From Wuchereria bancrofti (taxonomy: Eukaryota; Nematoda; Chromadorea; Rhabditida; Onchocercidae), in the NCBI GenBank assembly GCA_005281725.1, contig SSBO01000009.1, forward strand, positions 2,259,983-2,323,982: 64,000 nucleotides of DNA, written 5' to 3'. Positions 1-14,900 of this stretch are shown in pieces. A model generated the notes under the pieces. The model did not search any database, was not told the DNA's origin, and worked only from the letters and a program-made list of their open reading frames with translations. The translations under genes and the position numbers were made by a program. Numbering within the stretch: position 1 is the stretch's first letter; every line of letters begins with the position of its first letter.

Positions 1-97
1 TGGTGTAATTGTTAGCATAAATCAATAATTTGTGTTATTTTAAATTATAAAATTTCTTCTATTTGATTCATTTTGAAAGAAATGGAAAAGAACTTAC

Positions 98-3000
98 TAA
101 GCAATTGTAATCATTAGGTACATTTGGCAAAATGAATGATAACACATCTAATGATTTAGCATTTTCACATTGAAATTCCTCATCAAACCATTGTGAATGT
201 TTACATCGAAATATTACACGGAAAATATGGCTTGGTGTTGTGTTACTTAAAAAAAAAAAAATTAAATTTTTTCTTTTTAAATATTTTAACAAATAGTTTC
301 ATAACGTTTCAAACATTTTGGAGACAAATTGCTAACTGACATAAACATTTAAAAAAGAAAAGTTAATTATTATTTCTTGAAATGATTGTTCAAATATTTA
401 ATTTACTTTATTAATAGTATATGTATATATAATTTGTTGAAATATTTTTTTTATTTTGACCTACCGGTGAGTAACTTTTTTTCTTTAAACATTTCATTTT
501 TTGAAAGGATTTGTAATAAAATATGTACATCTTATAGAATGAATTAATTTGGATAAATTTGAATAAATTTACAATCGAAGTGAAGAATGAAAGAAATATT
601 TTATGTCATAAGAAGTATCATCAAAGAAAGATAATTCATTCTATTGGGAAAAATTATTTTCGTTTTTTAATGATAAATAAAATTAATTTTAACATTACTT
701 ACATTACATTAAATTTCTGAGACATCAAAGGTAAATGTAAACAAACTTATTCAATATTACTTTTCAGGATTAAAGAGAAATTTGATATTATCATAAATGC
801 AATAACCGTTGTAATCGTAATTGAGATGACACTTCGAATGAATCAGCAAAAAAGTTATTATCATCAAAATCATAAATTGGTCCACTAATGACAATTATTT
901 CATTATACAATTCCACATAATCAGATGTTATTTGTTCCAAATTATTAAAATGTCCTTAAATCAAATTTTTCTCATAAAATATTACGTACAGAGAACAATT
1001 TGATATATCTATGCTACTGTTTTCAAAAACATAATAAAAGATAGCTATTATATCAGGCTTATCAATGCTCAAATACCTATTCCACGTACGTTTTAGGCGT
1101 AATTTTATTGCATTGGTTTACTAACCTTTTACAAAATCCCTGTGAAGATTAACTTGCAAATCATTTGTACCTGAAAAATCAAAATTAATTAATAATATAT
1201 GTTTAAGAAAAAATAAAGAAACAACAAACTATAATTTATTTTGCTCAAAAACAATTACTATAAAAAACAACTGAACTTCATTTACCTATCGCTTGCTACC
1301 TGACATTTCAAATTTTTTGGCGTAAACAGTCAATGTGACATGTGGCATAATATGATATTACCTAATCAATAAGTATATTAGACGGGAAATTAATTTGAGC
1401 TTAAAGCTAAACTCTAAAAATTCATATTTCACAACTTTTCAGCAATATTAATAGAAATTCCTGATTATTTTAATGCAAATTGCAATAATAATCCAATCAA
1501 AAATTTGATTTTGATTAGACATTTGCTTTTTTATCGTTAGCTTTGTGAATTAGTGGAATAATAAATAGAAATATTAACAACCTCTTGCACTTAAGCTAGT
1601 TGTAATCCATTCGTTAGAATCATTTTTAAGTTGTGATTGCGAAAGTAATGAATCAGAATTGATACGTTCAATTAATGCAATGGTATAATTTGAATCTGAT
1701 CTGAAACAAATGATACAATTTGAATTTGATCTGATCTGAAGTAAAAGAAAATTCTAACAAACAGATTGCAGATATTTTATAATTTAATTTAATCAAAGCA
1801 AAGAAACATGAATTTATCAATAATGAAAACTGAATAAAGCGTTGCAGCTTAAAAGTAATTGAAAAGTTTTCATATTTTTAATTGAAAAATAAATATTGTA
1901 AAAAAAGAAAAAGAAAAACCTTTGGATTAAAGCTGATTGTAAAGTAGTGGAACAGTTAGATAAGTAGCAAAATTCTTCGTTGCCAGAAATCAAAAGTGAT
2001 AAACCAAGTAAGCAAGTTTTTTCATTCTAAATAATTATTTCCATGAAAAAATATTATCTATTACTCATAACCAAAGATTCAGATAATTTTTAAAACTTTG
2101 AAAAATTTGATAATTATAAATGTTTAATGAAAAAAAAAAGTAATACTTGAATGTTATTAGTAATTCTGCATTCTTCCAGTGGTTTTAATCTATTTGGTTT
2201 ACTTATTGCTATGTCATCTAAAACGCTATTCAACCTTCCTTCGGTACCATTGTTTGGTGATGATAAATTTGAGTTCACATTTAATAATGCTGAAATAAAA
2301 AATAAAAAAGAAGCTACTTGACAAAATAACAATATTAGCAAATAACTTTCATACGTAACCTTAATCTTTGATTCATATTTATATTAGAATAATTAAGCAA
2401 TTTATTTCAATAGATTATGCAGATAAAAAAAATACTGTTAGTGAATAAATTTGATCATTTCAAGCAAATAATTTCGTTAATACAAATAATTACAATTAAC
2501 CAATCATTAAATTGAACAATTCGATATTTTGAAATGGTTTCAAAACTAAGCCTCGGGCAATATTAGGACCATATGCATAAAAGATTGTATGCATTGGTTC
2601 CAATATAAAATCATAGCCATGATCACGCGTTTTATTATAATCCACAGCTAAATTTCTGCAAATTTAACGAACAACTTTTATGAATTTTAATCTTCAATTA
2701 AATTAATTATCATTTCTTCTGGATAAATTCTAAGTTCGTCGAAGTCTAAGATCAAATTTTAAAACAAATTGTCTAAGATCAAATTTTAAAACAAATAAAT
2801 AAAAATAAACACATAAAAAATTATCAATTATGATTATCAAATACATACTCATAAAAGATTGTACCCAATTGTCCATCTAGGATTATATCACCAATTCGAT
2901 CTGATTTACTAAAATGATATCGTTTTGGAAGTCGTCGCTTATCATACACTCGATAGTATTCATTATTATAACATTTAAGTTCTTCCATTGTTTCTTTTAT

Positions 3001-6000
3001 TTTATCTTAACAAAAGAAAAAGTGAAAATTAAAAGTAAGAGTAAAAAGAAAATAAGTATTTAAATAAAAAATAAATTATGCATCTAAAATTTATGCCAAA
3101 TAATTCATCATTTCTTTTTCTTTTGTGTTCATCTGAAGTTTCTGAATAAAATTTTGATTACTAATAAATTATGACAATAAATTAACATATATAAAAGTAT
3201 GCTTTTTAATTGGTTAAATTTTATGTTTTAGCAAATAGTATAAAATGAATAAAAATTTTTCTTCATATTTTTAAATAACAACAACAAATTGTTTAATTAT
3301 TAATTGTAAGATTTTAACTAAAATTAATCATTTAGTCGTTTCTTTTTTTTAACCAATAAAAAAAAATTTTTCTTTTAATTCGCAGACCTTGAAGTGTTGA
3401 ATTAGTATCGTTTGGGAAGTACAATTGCCCAATTACACCATCAGCAAATAAAATATTCTCATTGCCAATCATTTCATTCACATAGTATCGATGATTAATT
3501 TTTTGCATACCTCAACATTTTTATGTTACATCAAATTAGAAGTAAAACAGAAAAAGAAAATGTTTAAAATTTAAATAGCATGAAAATATTTGAAATTTAA
3601 ATTTATTATACTCCCATTCTATCAATTTATCGTATCGATAACTTTACATTAGTATTATTTAATCATCTTAATTCTATCTAATGCAGCAATATTTTGATAA
3701 AATCAAATTTCAGCTCCATTTCATTTCAAACAATGATAATAATTGTAGCAGCAATAAATTACGATATACTCCAGATCTGCTAATTAATTTTTAAATTTAA
3801 ATTAAATATTATGTTAAAGACATACCATGGTCAGAAAGTATGATGATATTGATACAATTTAATGATTCCATATTATGCAATGTTTTAAAAAGATAATCCA
3901 ATATCAATTCAAGATTTTCTAACTCATTAGAAATCTTAACATAATGTAATTAGTTGTCAATAATTTATTATTTCGAATGTTAAACATTCTTTTAATAATA
4001 AATATTAAGTAAGATCATTTAATAAATTATTATATTTGATATAATTAAACTAAACATATAAAGTTAAAATTAAAGGTTACTTCAGTTTAAAATTACTTAA
4101 ATTTGCATTAATTATTTAAAAATGCAAAAAAATTGAGACGAACATCCATGTCATTCTTGTAATGTGCTACGACATCAGGTTGACTAAAATATGCCATTAT
4201 CAATGATGGTCGTATATTAGCAGGCATTTTAAGCCAATTTATTATCTAAAGTAGAATTAAAATTTTGAAAAAATAATTTCTCCTATAGTTATTTTCAATA
4301 TTGTAAAATTTTGATCCTGTTAACTTTTAAATTTTTGATAACAAACATTGAATAATATATTACGAAAATTTTTAGATTTATTTTAAGCTTTCAAATTTAT
4401 CATAACTTCTTCAAATCCTTCAATCTCCTTCATAACAACTAATAATCCAAATTTATTTAATTCATCCAATATTTACTAATTATTAAGTTGAATTTTATAA
4501 GTTTAACAAAAATTTTATTACATAAATTTTAAAAAAAATAGAAAATAAGAAAACCTGATCGACTCTATCGCGATATGACATTGACCTATTATATTTTAAA
4601 TTATATGTTGGTTGTATACCTGTAAATATATTTCAAATTTTTCACCATATTTTTCTCACATTTTTATTTTTTTCTGCTCCTTCTCTCTCTCTCTTTCTCT
4701 CTTATCATCAAAGGAATTTACTGACAAAATGATAATTTATCAGAATTTTTCTATCCAATTTGTTGAAAAAGAAAATAAACAAAAACCATTAATCGGTGAA
4801 TCACATGCAGGCCAAAATAAGCAAGCTGTTGTAATGTTTTGTCTTTCAAGTACATTCCAAATCTGAAATTAATTTTAATTTTCGATGAAATAAATTAAAA
4901 ATATTTCTGCAACTATGCATTATATGAGTGAAGAACAAAAAATAAAAAAAGAATTGATAAAATTCTCAAAAATTAATGTTTTTATTATAAATATTAAAGT
5001 GACGAATATTTTATTAAATACCAAAATTAATTTTATTAAAGTGATAAATGACAAATACATTTTACTACTAACCGGTATACCATTAAAATATTGTGCATCA
5101 TTAGTCTTTCGTATATCAATAAATTCAGTTTTCAGTCGTTTATCATAAATAATATTATCAACAATACCATGACTTTCCGGATATAAACCGGTTGCAATTG
5201 AATAATGATTTGGAAATGTTTTGGTTGGATATGTTCCATACATATACTGAAAATAATTCATTTCATATTTTTTTCTCTTTTCCTTTTTTTCCATTAAATT
5301 TATCCAATTTTTTTCTTTTTGATAATAACACTTTCTAGAAATAGAGAGAGAGAAGAAAAAAGGAAAAAATGATATCATAATAACATTTAAGAAGAAAATT
5401 AGTTTATAAAATTTTGAATAACCATTTTTAATTTATACTTTTTTCAGAAAAAAAAATGTTGCTATTAATAGCATATTTTATAGTAGAAAACTGATTGCTT
5501 TCAATTTAATAATTTTTTCTATAAACAAACTGTTCATCTGAATAGTAATAGTTTTTTTTTTTTCTTTTTTAAATTAAAAAAGAAAACCTCAGCAGTTGTA
5601 CCACATTTTGCCATATGTTCTAGTGTTTTCACGATATGATTATCAATGTAAGAGCGCTTAAAACCATCCAAACTAATTACTAATAATGGCTTTCGGATAA
5701 AACTAAAAAGATTTACTTATTAGCAAATTAAAATATAACCTAAGTTAATTAGTAGTATTAGTAGTAATAATAATAGTAATAGTAATAATTAATAACAAAA
5801 CAACGATAATAATAATAATTTTATTAGAAACTTATTATGATTTTATTAAAACAGACTTATTTTAATTTTATCAAAACTGTCTTATCAAATTTTTGTTCAC
5901 TAATAAATCCTAAATGAAATAATACTATATTTTTTGCACCTAAATTTATTCAGCCTAGAAAGAGTATGCAAAGAAAGTAGGACTAATTAATTTATTTTAA

Positions 6001-8022
6001 TTAATTCATTTAAATAAAACTACACGAATTAGATATAATTTTAAATGTGAATTAGTACGAATTTAATGCAAATTAGAATTAGCTTAATGTGAATTAGATA
6101 TAATTTTGAAGTAGTAAAATTGTAGTAAAAGTAAAAAGGTTCTCTCTTTTTATTATAATAATGATAAACTATTGATTCAAAAAAAAGAAGCCTTGTTGAT
6201 TCATTTTGCTCTTAAATTACATTTGGTAAAAGATTTATTTTCTAATAAATCAATAAGAATCGGCTAAAACCTATAAACAAAAATATTGGAAAACGAATAA
6301 AAATAACGGACTATTTTCTTTGGTATAATTTTACTGCTTTAAAATCACATCTAACACATATTAAATTATAGTTTTACTCAAAAATTAAAAATGAAAATTT
6401 TATGTAAATTTAAAAAATCAAAAAAAAAGCAAGAAAAGCATACTCAGCTTTATGACATTTTATTGAGCAATCTTCATTGAACCATAATTCTTCTTTTTTC
6501 TAAAATTTGTTCTCGCATGAAAATATGATGCTTACTAATTTTGCTAATTAATTAATGGTTGAAAATTTGATATGCAATATTCTAGGATTAATTTGATTTA
6601 AAAAGCTATTAATATCATACATATTCAGATTTTACTCAGAGATTATTTATTAATACTAATAAAAAATGATCATTAATCGTTGCTAAAAATATTCATCGAT
6701 TTATTAAAGAAATGTTTCATCACATTATAATAACACATTTTTTTCTTGAAAAAAGAAATCTTTTCCTTTAAATTTTGAAAAAAACCGTAAATAATTTTTT
6801 TTTTATATTTATGTGTAATTACAAAATTATAAAAGTGATTCACTTTATTTAACTAAAAATAATACCTGAATTATTATTGAAATTATTTTTTCAAAAAAAG
6901 AAAAATACCTTAAAATTGTCCCATCGCGGAAAAAGAAAAATAAACATCAAACTAAAACCAATTATCATTATTAGTAAAATAATACCAAATAGCGGAAAGT
7001 TTGTTTTTTTATTTTTAAAAATTCTCTGAACTTGTACATCCATATCTGTAATATCAGTTAAAATTATCGAAGTTAACTAATTTCAAAATTATAAATTCGG
7101 ACGATTGATTAACTGTTTGAGCAACCAAATAAAAATCATTTTTCTTTGTCTTTTTTTTTCTTTGCAAAAATAAATTCAAAGACTAAAATATAATGCAGTA
7201 TTTCAATATGCAATATTTTGAAATTAAATTTGGGTGTAATAAATTGTCAAAGCAATAAAATGATTTTTTTTTTCAAAGAAAGAAAAATAAGGAAACAGAA
7301 AGGAAATAATATGAAAGAAAAGAATTTCTTTGAAAGAAAAAAGAATGAAATCAAAAATAAAACGAAGAAAATATTAGTCAATGATTTGTTTAAATTATTT
7401 TTTATAGCGATTTTATATTCTCTACTAAAAAAACAAAAACAAAAATAAAAATTTGCAAATAATTGCGACATATTCGTAAATTCTTAGCAATAATAACAAA
7501 AAAAAAGGTAATAGTAAGAAATCACAATTTCTTCATCTCTTTTGGAATTCATTTAAAAAAAAAGAAGTGCAATAACTGTGAACAACTATGTTTTTTTCAA
7601 TTTTACTATGTGAAATTTATTAATTACCATTAAATCAAGAGAGAGGGAGAGAGAGAGGAAAGGAAAATACATTATATAGAGAGGAAGAGATATTATCGAA
7701 GAATATCGAAGAACATTTCAAATTTTCTCCTCTCTTTCCTAAAAGCCTTACTCTGCTCTCTTAGTCATCATTGATCCATCACAAATCGTTGTATCTAATC
7801 AATAACTCATTGATCCATCATATAATCACTGTATCTAATCAATAACTCATTAATCCATCATATAATGATGGATTGTATCTAGTCAATAATTCATTATATA
7901 TTTCCAGTAGTAATGATTAATTTTGAAAAACCTTTGCTTTTGTTCGATTTTGAAAAATCTCTTCCCATCTCATTCATTAGATCTTCATCGACATCCATTA
8001 TTAATATACAATGTTGCCGCAT
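98..8022 (-). CDS. Ectonucleotide pyrophosphatase/phosphodiesterase (ENPP family), 3' end beyond window
   Basis: Membrane-anchored ectoenzyme of the two-metal nucleotide pyrophosphatase/phosphodiesterase family, which hydrolyses extracellular nucleotides or phospholipid-type phosphodiesters; the substrate cannot be told from sequence. Minus-strand exons, all phase-compatible with GT-AG ends: 8022-7932, 7045-6909, 6499-6444, 5702-5588, 5246-5073, 4862-4787, 4619-4555, 4245-4144, 3934-3826, 3510-3388, 3005-2849, 2655-2501, 2289-2147, 2026-1920, 1700-1582, 1170-1126, 954-807, 245-98. They give about 690 residues. A short cytoplasmic tail is followed by a hydrophobic anchor (about 47-70), so type II topology. 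No somatomedin-B domains intervene: only about 25 residues with two Cys. Catalytic signatures: VISLDGF (Asp ~107), KTFPNHYSIATGLYPESHG (nucleophile Thr ~143, codon 5217-5219), QPDVVAH (Asp ~262, His ~266), SDHGM (~306-310), DHGYD (His ~414). The nuclease-like C-terminal domain shows SGPIYDFD and LDVLSFILP. The last exon ends at a GTAAGT donor, so the C-terminus lies off the left edge. The start ATG (8020-8022) is uncertain; an in-frame ATG at 7996-7998 is also possible. Confidence 0.86.
7770..7892. repeat. Three-copy tandem repeat of about 40 bp in ENPP intron 1
   Basis: Three successive copies start at 7770, 7809 and 7849, each built as ATTGATCCATCA, a variable middle, then TGTATCTAATCAATAA and CTCATT or TTCATT. 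The third copy is longer and more diverged. It lies between the first coding exon (7932-8022) and the membrane-anchor exon. Confidence 0.7.
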
Positions 8023-11000
8023 AGTGAATTGTAAGTTGTGATAAGAATTACGATATGATATGATCAGGAAATAATAATAATAATAATTGATAATAATATC
8101 AGAAAAGAAAACAATCAAATACAGAATTATTTGTTTTAGATTATTCCTTGATTAATTCTTTTCAGATATATTTTTTCTTTTCAATAATTCTCGACAATAT
8201 TCCTTCCAATTCTTCGTATCACTTCTTGCCTTTACTTCATTTCAGTAACTGATCAAGTATTGATTGATATATTTATCAACGAAGAAGAGCACAATCAGTT
8301 ACAAAAATTTCCTCCCTAAATTACATTTTAAACAATTTTACACAAGAATTTTCTCTTTCTCAACTAACTAATTCCATTTTCAAATAAAATGTAATAATAA
8401 ATTTCTAATCTAGAAAAAACAAAATGAAAAAAATTGAAATATTTTCCTCTTTTTTATCTTATTTTTTTCTCGTTCTTCTCTTTAGCTTCTTTTTTTTTTT
8501 CTGTTTTACTCTTTTAACCTGTCCTCAATATGTGTTAGCAGAAACAGTAATAATGACAAAAGTGTAACTTAATCAACAATTTCAAACAAGTTTTCTAATT
8601 TAAGACAGAAAAAAAAGAGGAAGAAAAATTCATTTTATTTTAACATTTTTAAGAAAATAAAATTGAACATTTAGGAAAACGAAGGTATATATTAAAACTT
8701 GTCATTCTGTTACAATATTTAATCTATTAATCACATTTCATAATAAAATTTTAGAGAGGGAAACGAGAGAGAAAGAGAAGGTAGTAATTTAATTAAAACA
8801 TTACAAAAGTTATTACAAATGTAGGAATTTTATGTTATCGTTGTTTTGGGGAGAAAAAATGAAACATTTTAAATGTTTCAATTAGTTTCAATCAAATTAC
8901 AATGTAAATTGTTACTCTTTAATTAATTAACTATTCTTTTTGCTTCATTTTAATTATGTTCCAAGTAAATAAGGCTAATTTGATTTATAAATATCGTTGG
9001 ATGATGAAATCTATATGCATAAATTACTTAAATGAATATTTATACTTCTTTAATTAATCAAATCTTTAAAATTTCATAAAATTTTGAGCAGTAATTGTTA
9101 ATTTCCTGTAGAAATTATGGAAATTATATATATATATATAATTTCAAAATGAGAAAAAAAAGTAATATATCATTGATTATTTGTGCAATTTAAACAATCA
9201 TTTAGCAGTAAATCAAATAAATGATAAATGTTTATAACTTTTAACTTCTAATTGATTGAGAAAAAAGAAAAATCCTCTTTTTAATTCTTTAGAGAAAAAA
9301 ATTACTCATATTATTATAATAATATCTTATCCGGCAAAAAATTTATTCAATCCTGCTCATTTTTTAATTATTTCAATTTTTAATTTGTTTTTTTTTATTT
9401 TTGTTGCATTTTCGTTAAACTTCTTTCTTTACTTTTTCTCTATTATTATGATTTTAATTATTGTCATTCTGAATTGAAATAATCTTAAATATTGTTTACT
9501 ATTCTAAAATCCAATTGATTCAACAAATTAATCGAATTTTTAGATGAAAAATGATGAAAAATGAGAAATTAGAGCAAATTTGAAAGTATGAAAGAAAAAA
9601 AGGACTCAGCGGAGAAATTATTCCGGTTTTCAATTTAGAAATCCGGTTAGATGATTTATTTTAGGCATACATAGTCTTTTACAATATAAAAACATTTACC
9701 TATGATGTTCAATTCACTTTTTCTTATAAATTTTTTAACTTTAAAGTCATTTTTGGGCGAAGAAAGTAGCCCATTTTAGATTTTTTGTCAACATTTTGTC
9801 AACAAGTAATAAGCATTCCAAAAAGCAACAATGTTAGCATAAATTTTTTGATCGTCATTTAATTCATTTTGATGAATAGATGATAAAATATCTATTCAAT
9901 CATATTAACATGAATTATTAATTTGAAACAAAAATTTCAATTTCAAAAATAGGAAAAAATAAAAAATTTTAAAAGTAAGACTAAAAGAATTTCAAATAAC
10001 AAATCAATATTAATAAGTCTTATTAAATTATTTTAAGACCGTTATTTTGTTGGGATTAATTTAATTGTTATTAAAATTCACCAATTATTATTTCGTTAAT
10101 TAAAATGAATTAAAATACATAGAAAGAAAAAAAAATGATTGAATAAAGTGAAATGAGAGAAGAATTCAATAATTTCTCAGCAAGTGCAACGAACTAACAA
10201 AAATAACCGAAATGAAAATATTTTGGTTTTCGTTTTTCTTTTTTCCTTTTTTTTCTACCTATAAAAGATGAAATGAAAACATATGAAACAGTAATGCAAA
10301 CACGAATTACAAAAGTGAAATTTATATCAAATTATTGTTATGAGAAGGATAAGATGGATGCCATATATTACTTAATCTAATTTAATCTGACCTTAGCCAC
10401 TAATTCAACAATTATAAATCGTTATATCTCTTTTTTTTTTAGCACTACTATAAAAACAATCCTAAATTCATTGTAATTTAATTAGTAAACAATCTAGTAT
10501 AAACAACAATTGTTTATCCGTAAACAATCATTATATCGTATGTCAGCGCAACTATTTAATAAACATTTGAAATGAAAATTAAACCATCTGTTTAAATTTA
10601 TAATTTTCTTGTACAATTTTATTTTTCATCTAAAAAAATTTGAGAATTTATGAGATATTATTATTAATATGTATTACTAATATGTTTGATTTACTACTAT
10701 GGCTAATATGTTTGAATAATTTAAAATGATAAATTATCTAATTCAACCAATTCAAAAGGAACATAAAAACTTCAGCCTTAATTATTTTAAAATTAAATCA
10801 ACAGTTGCAAACAAAAGAGAAATATAAATGAAGTAATGGAAATTTTAATATACTTTTGCATATTAGTTAAAATAAAAGATGCGATCTGAAGAAAACAATA
10901 ATTAATGTTCTGATTAGCAAATTTTTCTAATTTAATTATGTGAATTTTAAAATTGATTAGATTTCTCAATGCATTAATTTTGATGATATAATATCTTAAT

Positions 11001-11991
11001 AATAACATATACCATTATTCCTTTATAATTCAGTTAAACATATTTTTTTATCAGTTTAAATTTATTATTGTCATAATCATCAAAATCATTTCGATAATGA
11101 ATTTCAGATTTTAAAGAATTTAAAAATGCTATCACTTTGATAATTGTGTTCTGCCATCCGAAAATTACATCTTATTCCTTTTATTAAAGGTTATTTCCGT
11201 TAAACAATTAAAGTTTTTATTTCCATTAATTGATTTATTATTCCTATAACTGATTACTTTGTTTAAATTATTTCGTTTAAATCTTCATTTAAATCGACAC
11301 CAAATTATAATATAATATTATATATAACTAACAATTTTTTCTAGATCTAATACAATTTAAAAATATATTACAGTCTTAAGTATATTCACATATAATTAAT
11401 TTATATGTAGTAAATATTCTAATCAAAATACATTGTTAATTTTAATTTATCATCAATTAGTACATTTATGACTTTTCCTTGATCATTTCTTATTAAGCAC
11501 TTATTTGTTTGATTATTTGCTACTATTTATTCAAAAATTTATCATCAGTTGAAATTAAATTCATCAAAAATTGCTATCAATTAATTTATAAATATTTTTT
11601 TACGTATTAATACAAAATATTTTTTTAGTATTAAAATTTCTTTATTTTTTCAAAAAAGAAAAAATTTTTTCGCCAAATTTAAATATTAATAATTTAAATG
11701 ATTAATGCTGCATTTTAGCATTCAAACGCTTTTTTCTGTCGCAATTAGTAATTTTTAATATTAATAAAATTTAATAATATCAATTAGTAATTTCTAATAA
11801 TAGCAAAATTGAATAATTAATTATTAATTTTTTTAATTTTCTCTATTATGTAAATTTACAAAAAAAAAAGATTAATTTTTTTTAGTACAATTTAAATTTA
11901 TTAAAAAGATTTTTTTTTTTCAAATACATATATGAACAATTCTACAGTAATGAAATCACATGTATTACTGATAACGCTTATCATTATTTGA
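8023..11991. other. Intergenic stretch between ENPP and PTP genes
   Basis: No coding exon, RNA gene or mobile element recognised on either strand. The DNA is A/T homopolymer-rich, with short purine tracts such as GAGAGAAAGAGAAGG near 8764-8780. The ENPP gene's promoter and any 5' non-coding exon should lie in the first part, but no specific element could be identified. Confidence 0.5.
11897..11902 (-). terminator. Candidate poly(A) signal for the PTP gene
   Basis: TTTATT on the plus strand reads AATAAA on the minus strand, about 90 bases past the phosphatase stop codon. Such hexamers are common by chance in DNA this A/T-rich, so only the position supports it. Confidence 0.35.
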
Positions 11992-14900
11992 TTACGTAGA
12001 ATTACTTGGTTGTTGCTTATCTTTTGTTAAACGTTCATTAAATTTTTTCAAATATCTTTCATAATCACGTCGAAACCGTCGTGTAAGTGTATCGTGTGGC
12101 AATGATTTAAATGTTTGCATATATTCAATTAGGCAAATATGTATAAATATGTACTGTAATACTGATTGCACCGAATGTAATCGTTGATGACGAATCTCTT
12201 TAACAATCTATAGCGATAATTATTAATTAATTGATTACTAATTATTAATTAATTCATTAATGGATTACTAATTATCACTATTAATTGTTATTTACTATCA
12301 TTATCATTAGTATTATTGTTATTATTATATATCATTATATAAATTATTATCATTGCTATATCACTACTAGTTGTTATTTGCTATCATTATTATTACTATT
12401 GTTATATATAATGATGTCAATTATTATCATTACTATATCACTATTGTTATTTATTATTATTAGCAGTATTTTTAATGAACGAATTATTATTATTATTTAA
12501 ATTGCCATGATGACAATAATTTTTTGAAATGGTTTCTCATACATATATATATAATCAGATTACACGATTTCATCATATTATTAATATTTTCTGATTTCAT
12601 AAATGTTTATCACTAATTTAGATTATATTTGTCGTTCTTTTCATTTGTTTATTTTTTTTTTTTTTGTTTCATTTATATTTATAAAAAAATAATCCGTTTT
12701 GCTGTTAAATTAAATGAAAAATAATTTGATGAAATTATAATTATAAAAGGGTGAAATGATAATTAATCAAAAATTAATATTTATCTGTAACACAAACAAT
12801 CTATTTGAATTTCTTTTGATTTATTGTATTTTGTATCAATTTGATCATTCTTTTATATAATATATAGAACTAATAAGTAATCGTATTGTATTAAATAATT
12901 GCTGTTAAAAAAGAAAGAAAAAATTATTCTTTTTGCAATAAATAATAAAAAAACAATTTTTTTTTTTTGTTTGTTTATTTGAAAGATTATTTTGTAAATA
13001 ATATGAAAGGATTAGTTTAACATTGAAAGAACTAACATCAGGCGGTGAAACGGTGCCTTCTTCATTAAGTCGATCAATGGCATAATCAACGGCGCAAAGT
13101 GTACCTGTTCGACCGATACCAGCCGAACAATGTACAACAATTGGTCCTTTTTCATTTAGTATTTTTAATTTTGTAATTAATGCAACTACTGGTGCACCGG
13201 AACGTGGTGATGAACGATCCGGCCAATTTAACCATTTGTAGTGATATACCTGATGTGTATCACCTCTATAATACCTTTTAATCTATTATTTTATTAGTAA
13301 TAATAATTAAACAGATAATTTAAAATTAAAAAATAAAGTGTTTTTTTTTCTTTTTTAAAATATAGTTGAGGTTAAAAAAAAAAGATTAATTATATAACTA
13401 AGAAATTAATGAAATTATTCATCGTACTCTAATCGTACACTCATTATTTGACAGGTAATCGAGTCTAAATGTTGGCCATCTCTTTCATTTTTCACAGTAA
13501 TTCCACCATATCGAGCTTTTTCACCAGTTGTCAAAGGATAATATTCGGCGCATTTTGATTCACCGTCTTCGATAAAATCGCATAACATTACGATTGCTTT
13601 TACTTCTTCCTCAAAAAAGGAGAAAAAAAATTTTTTTTAAAGGTAAAATGTGAGAAGGAAGAAGAAAAAAGAAAGATAAAATATCAAGAAATTATTGTCA
13701 TATTAAAAATATTTTCAAAAAGTATTTGTTCTTTATTAATATTTACATAATTGTAAACTTATTTTAAAAAAGAATTGTGTAAAAAGTAAATAAATGGAAT
13801 GATAATTTGTCATTGTTAAGTAAAGTAATTTATAAAGTTAGTTTAAAAAAAAAAAAATACCAAATGTACTAAAAAAAAAATGTGTGTTTAAATATAGCTT
13901 GAAATTCACACATATCAGTTTGCTTTAACAAATTGCTGCACGCTTCCACCCACACACGTACTACGTAACCATCCGGAAAATATATGTTTACACTCAGATA
14001 TTTACGAAAATCTACGCGTAACGGATATTTAAGAATATCCACCAAAGCACACAGATACACTCACTCAAGTATTCACATATACACCAACTCAGGTAACTAA
14101 ATACCTACCTGTCAAAATCCAAAGATATACTTAGCAAACATCACGCATTTACACCTACCCATATCTACCACCGTACACTTACCCACCAGAACCCATAGAT
14201 ACATCTACTCAGATACTCACGTATACTGCACCTGCTGACACCTGAGTTTACTCAGGTGTATAGGTAGGTGGGTATACACCCTCCCATTCAGGCAGCAACC
14301 ACACACCCACACACCTACCCACAGAATATACTTTCTTGGGCATCTATACGCTTATTTACACAGACACACACACACATGTACGTATATTTAACGGATGATA
14401 TTAATAATCCATCAATGTGGAGAAAAATTTCGGGTAAAATGTTAGAGTGAATTAATTTAATAAATACCTTAAAAATCATCCACCAGAAATCTTCGATAGT
14501 TTCTTCAAGTGGTCCTTGCGTACAAATGTATCGTCTATTAGCCGAGAGTTGAACCCAATTAGCATGAATGTAATCATTGTTTCTTGGACGATCCTTCAAC
14601 ACTACTCGCGTTTTATCGAGACACATCACATCAGTGTATCTTAAATTAAATATATTATTACTAAGTTGTTTTATTTCAAATTAAATTAATTCTAATTTAT
14701 TAAAATTGCAAGAATAAATTGAAATCAACAAATGTTTTAATTTGTTACTCTTTTCGAATATAATATTTCAGTTATTTATGTCAAAAATAATATACATTAG
14801 TATAATTATTATAGTTAAGATGTATTTGTTTATTTAATACTATTTATTTCATAAAGTGGCATTTTTTTTTCAGATTAAATGTTATAATTGAAATTTTGTC

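Noticed and set aside
1574..1582. In-frame TAA just after ENPP exon 1700-1582 as the gene's stop codon
   Set aside because: A GT donor precedes it, and exons at 1170-1126, 954-807 and 245-98 continue in phase with ENPP C-terminal nuclease-like motifs.
4612..4866. Plus-strand frame ending GESHAGQNKQAVVMF
   Set aside because: It is the antisense of ENPP exons 4862-4787 and 4619-4555, whose minus-strand reading gives ENPP-like sequence.
12285..12500. Ile/Tyr-rich open frames here and at 16367-16667 and 35079-35294
   Set aside because: ATT/ATC simple sequence inside introns of recognised genes.
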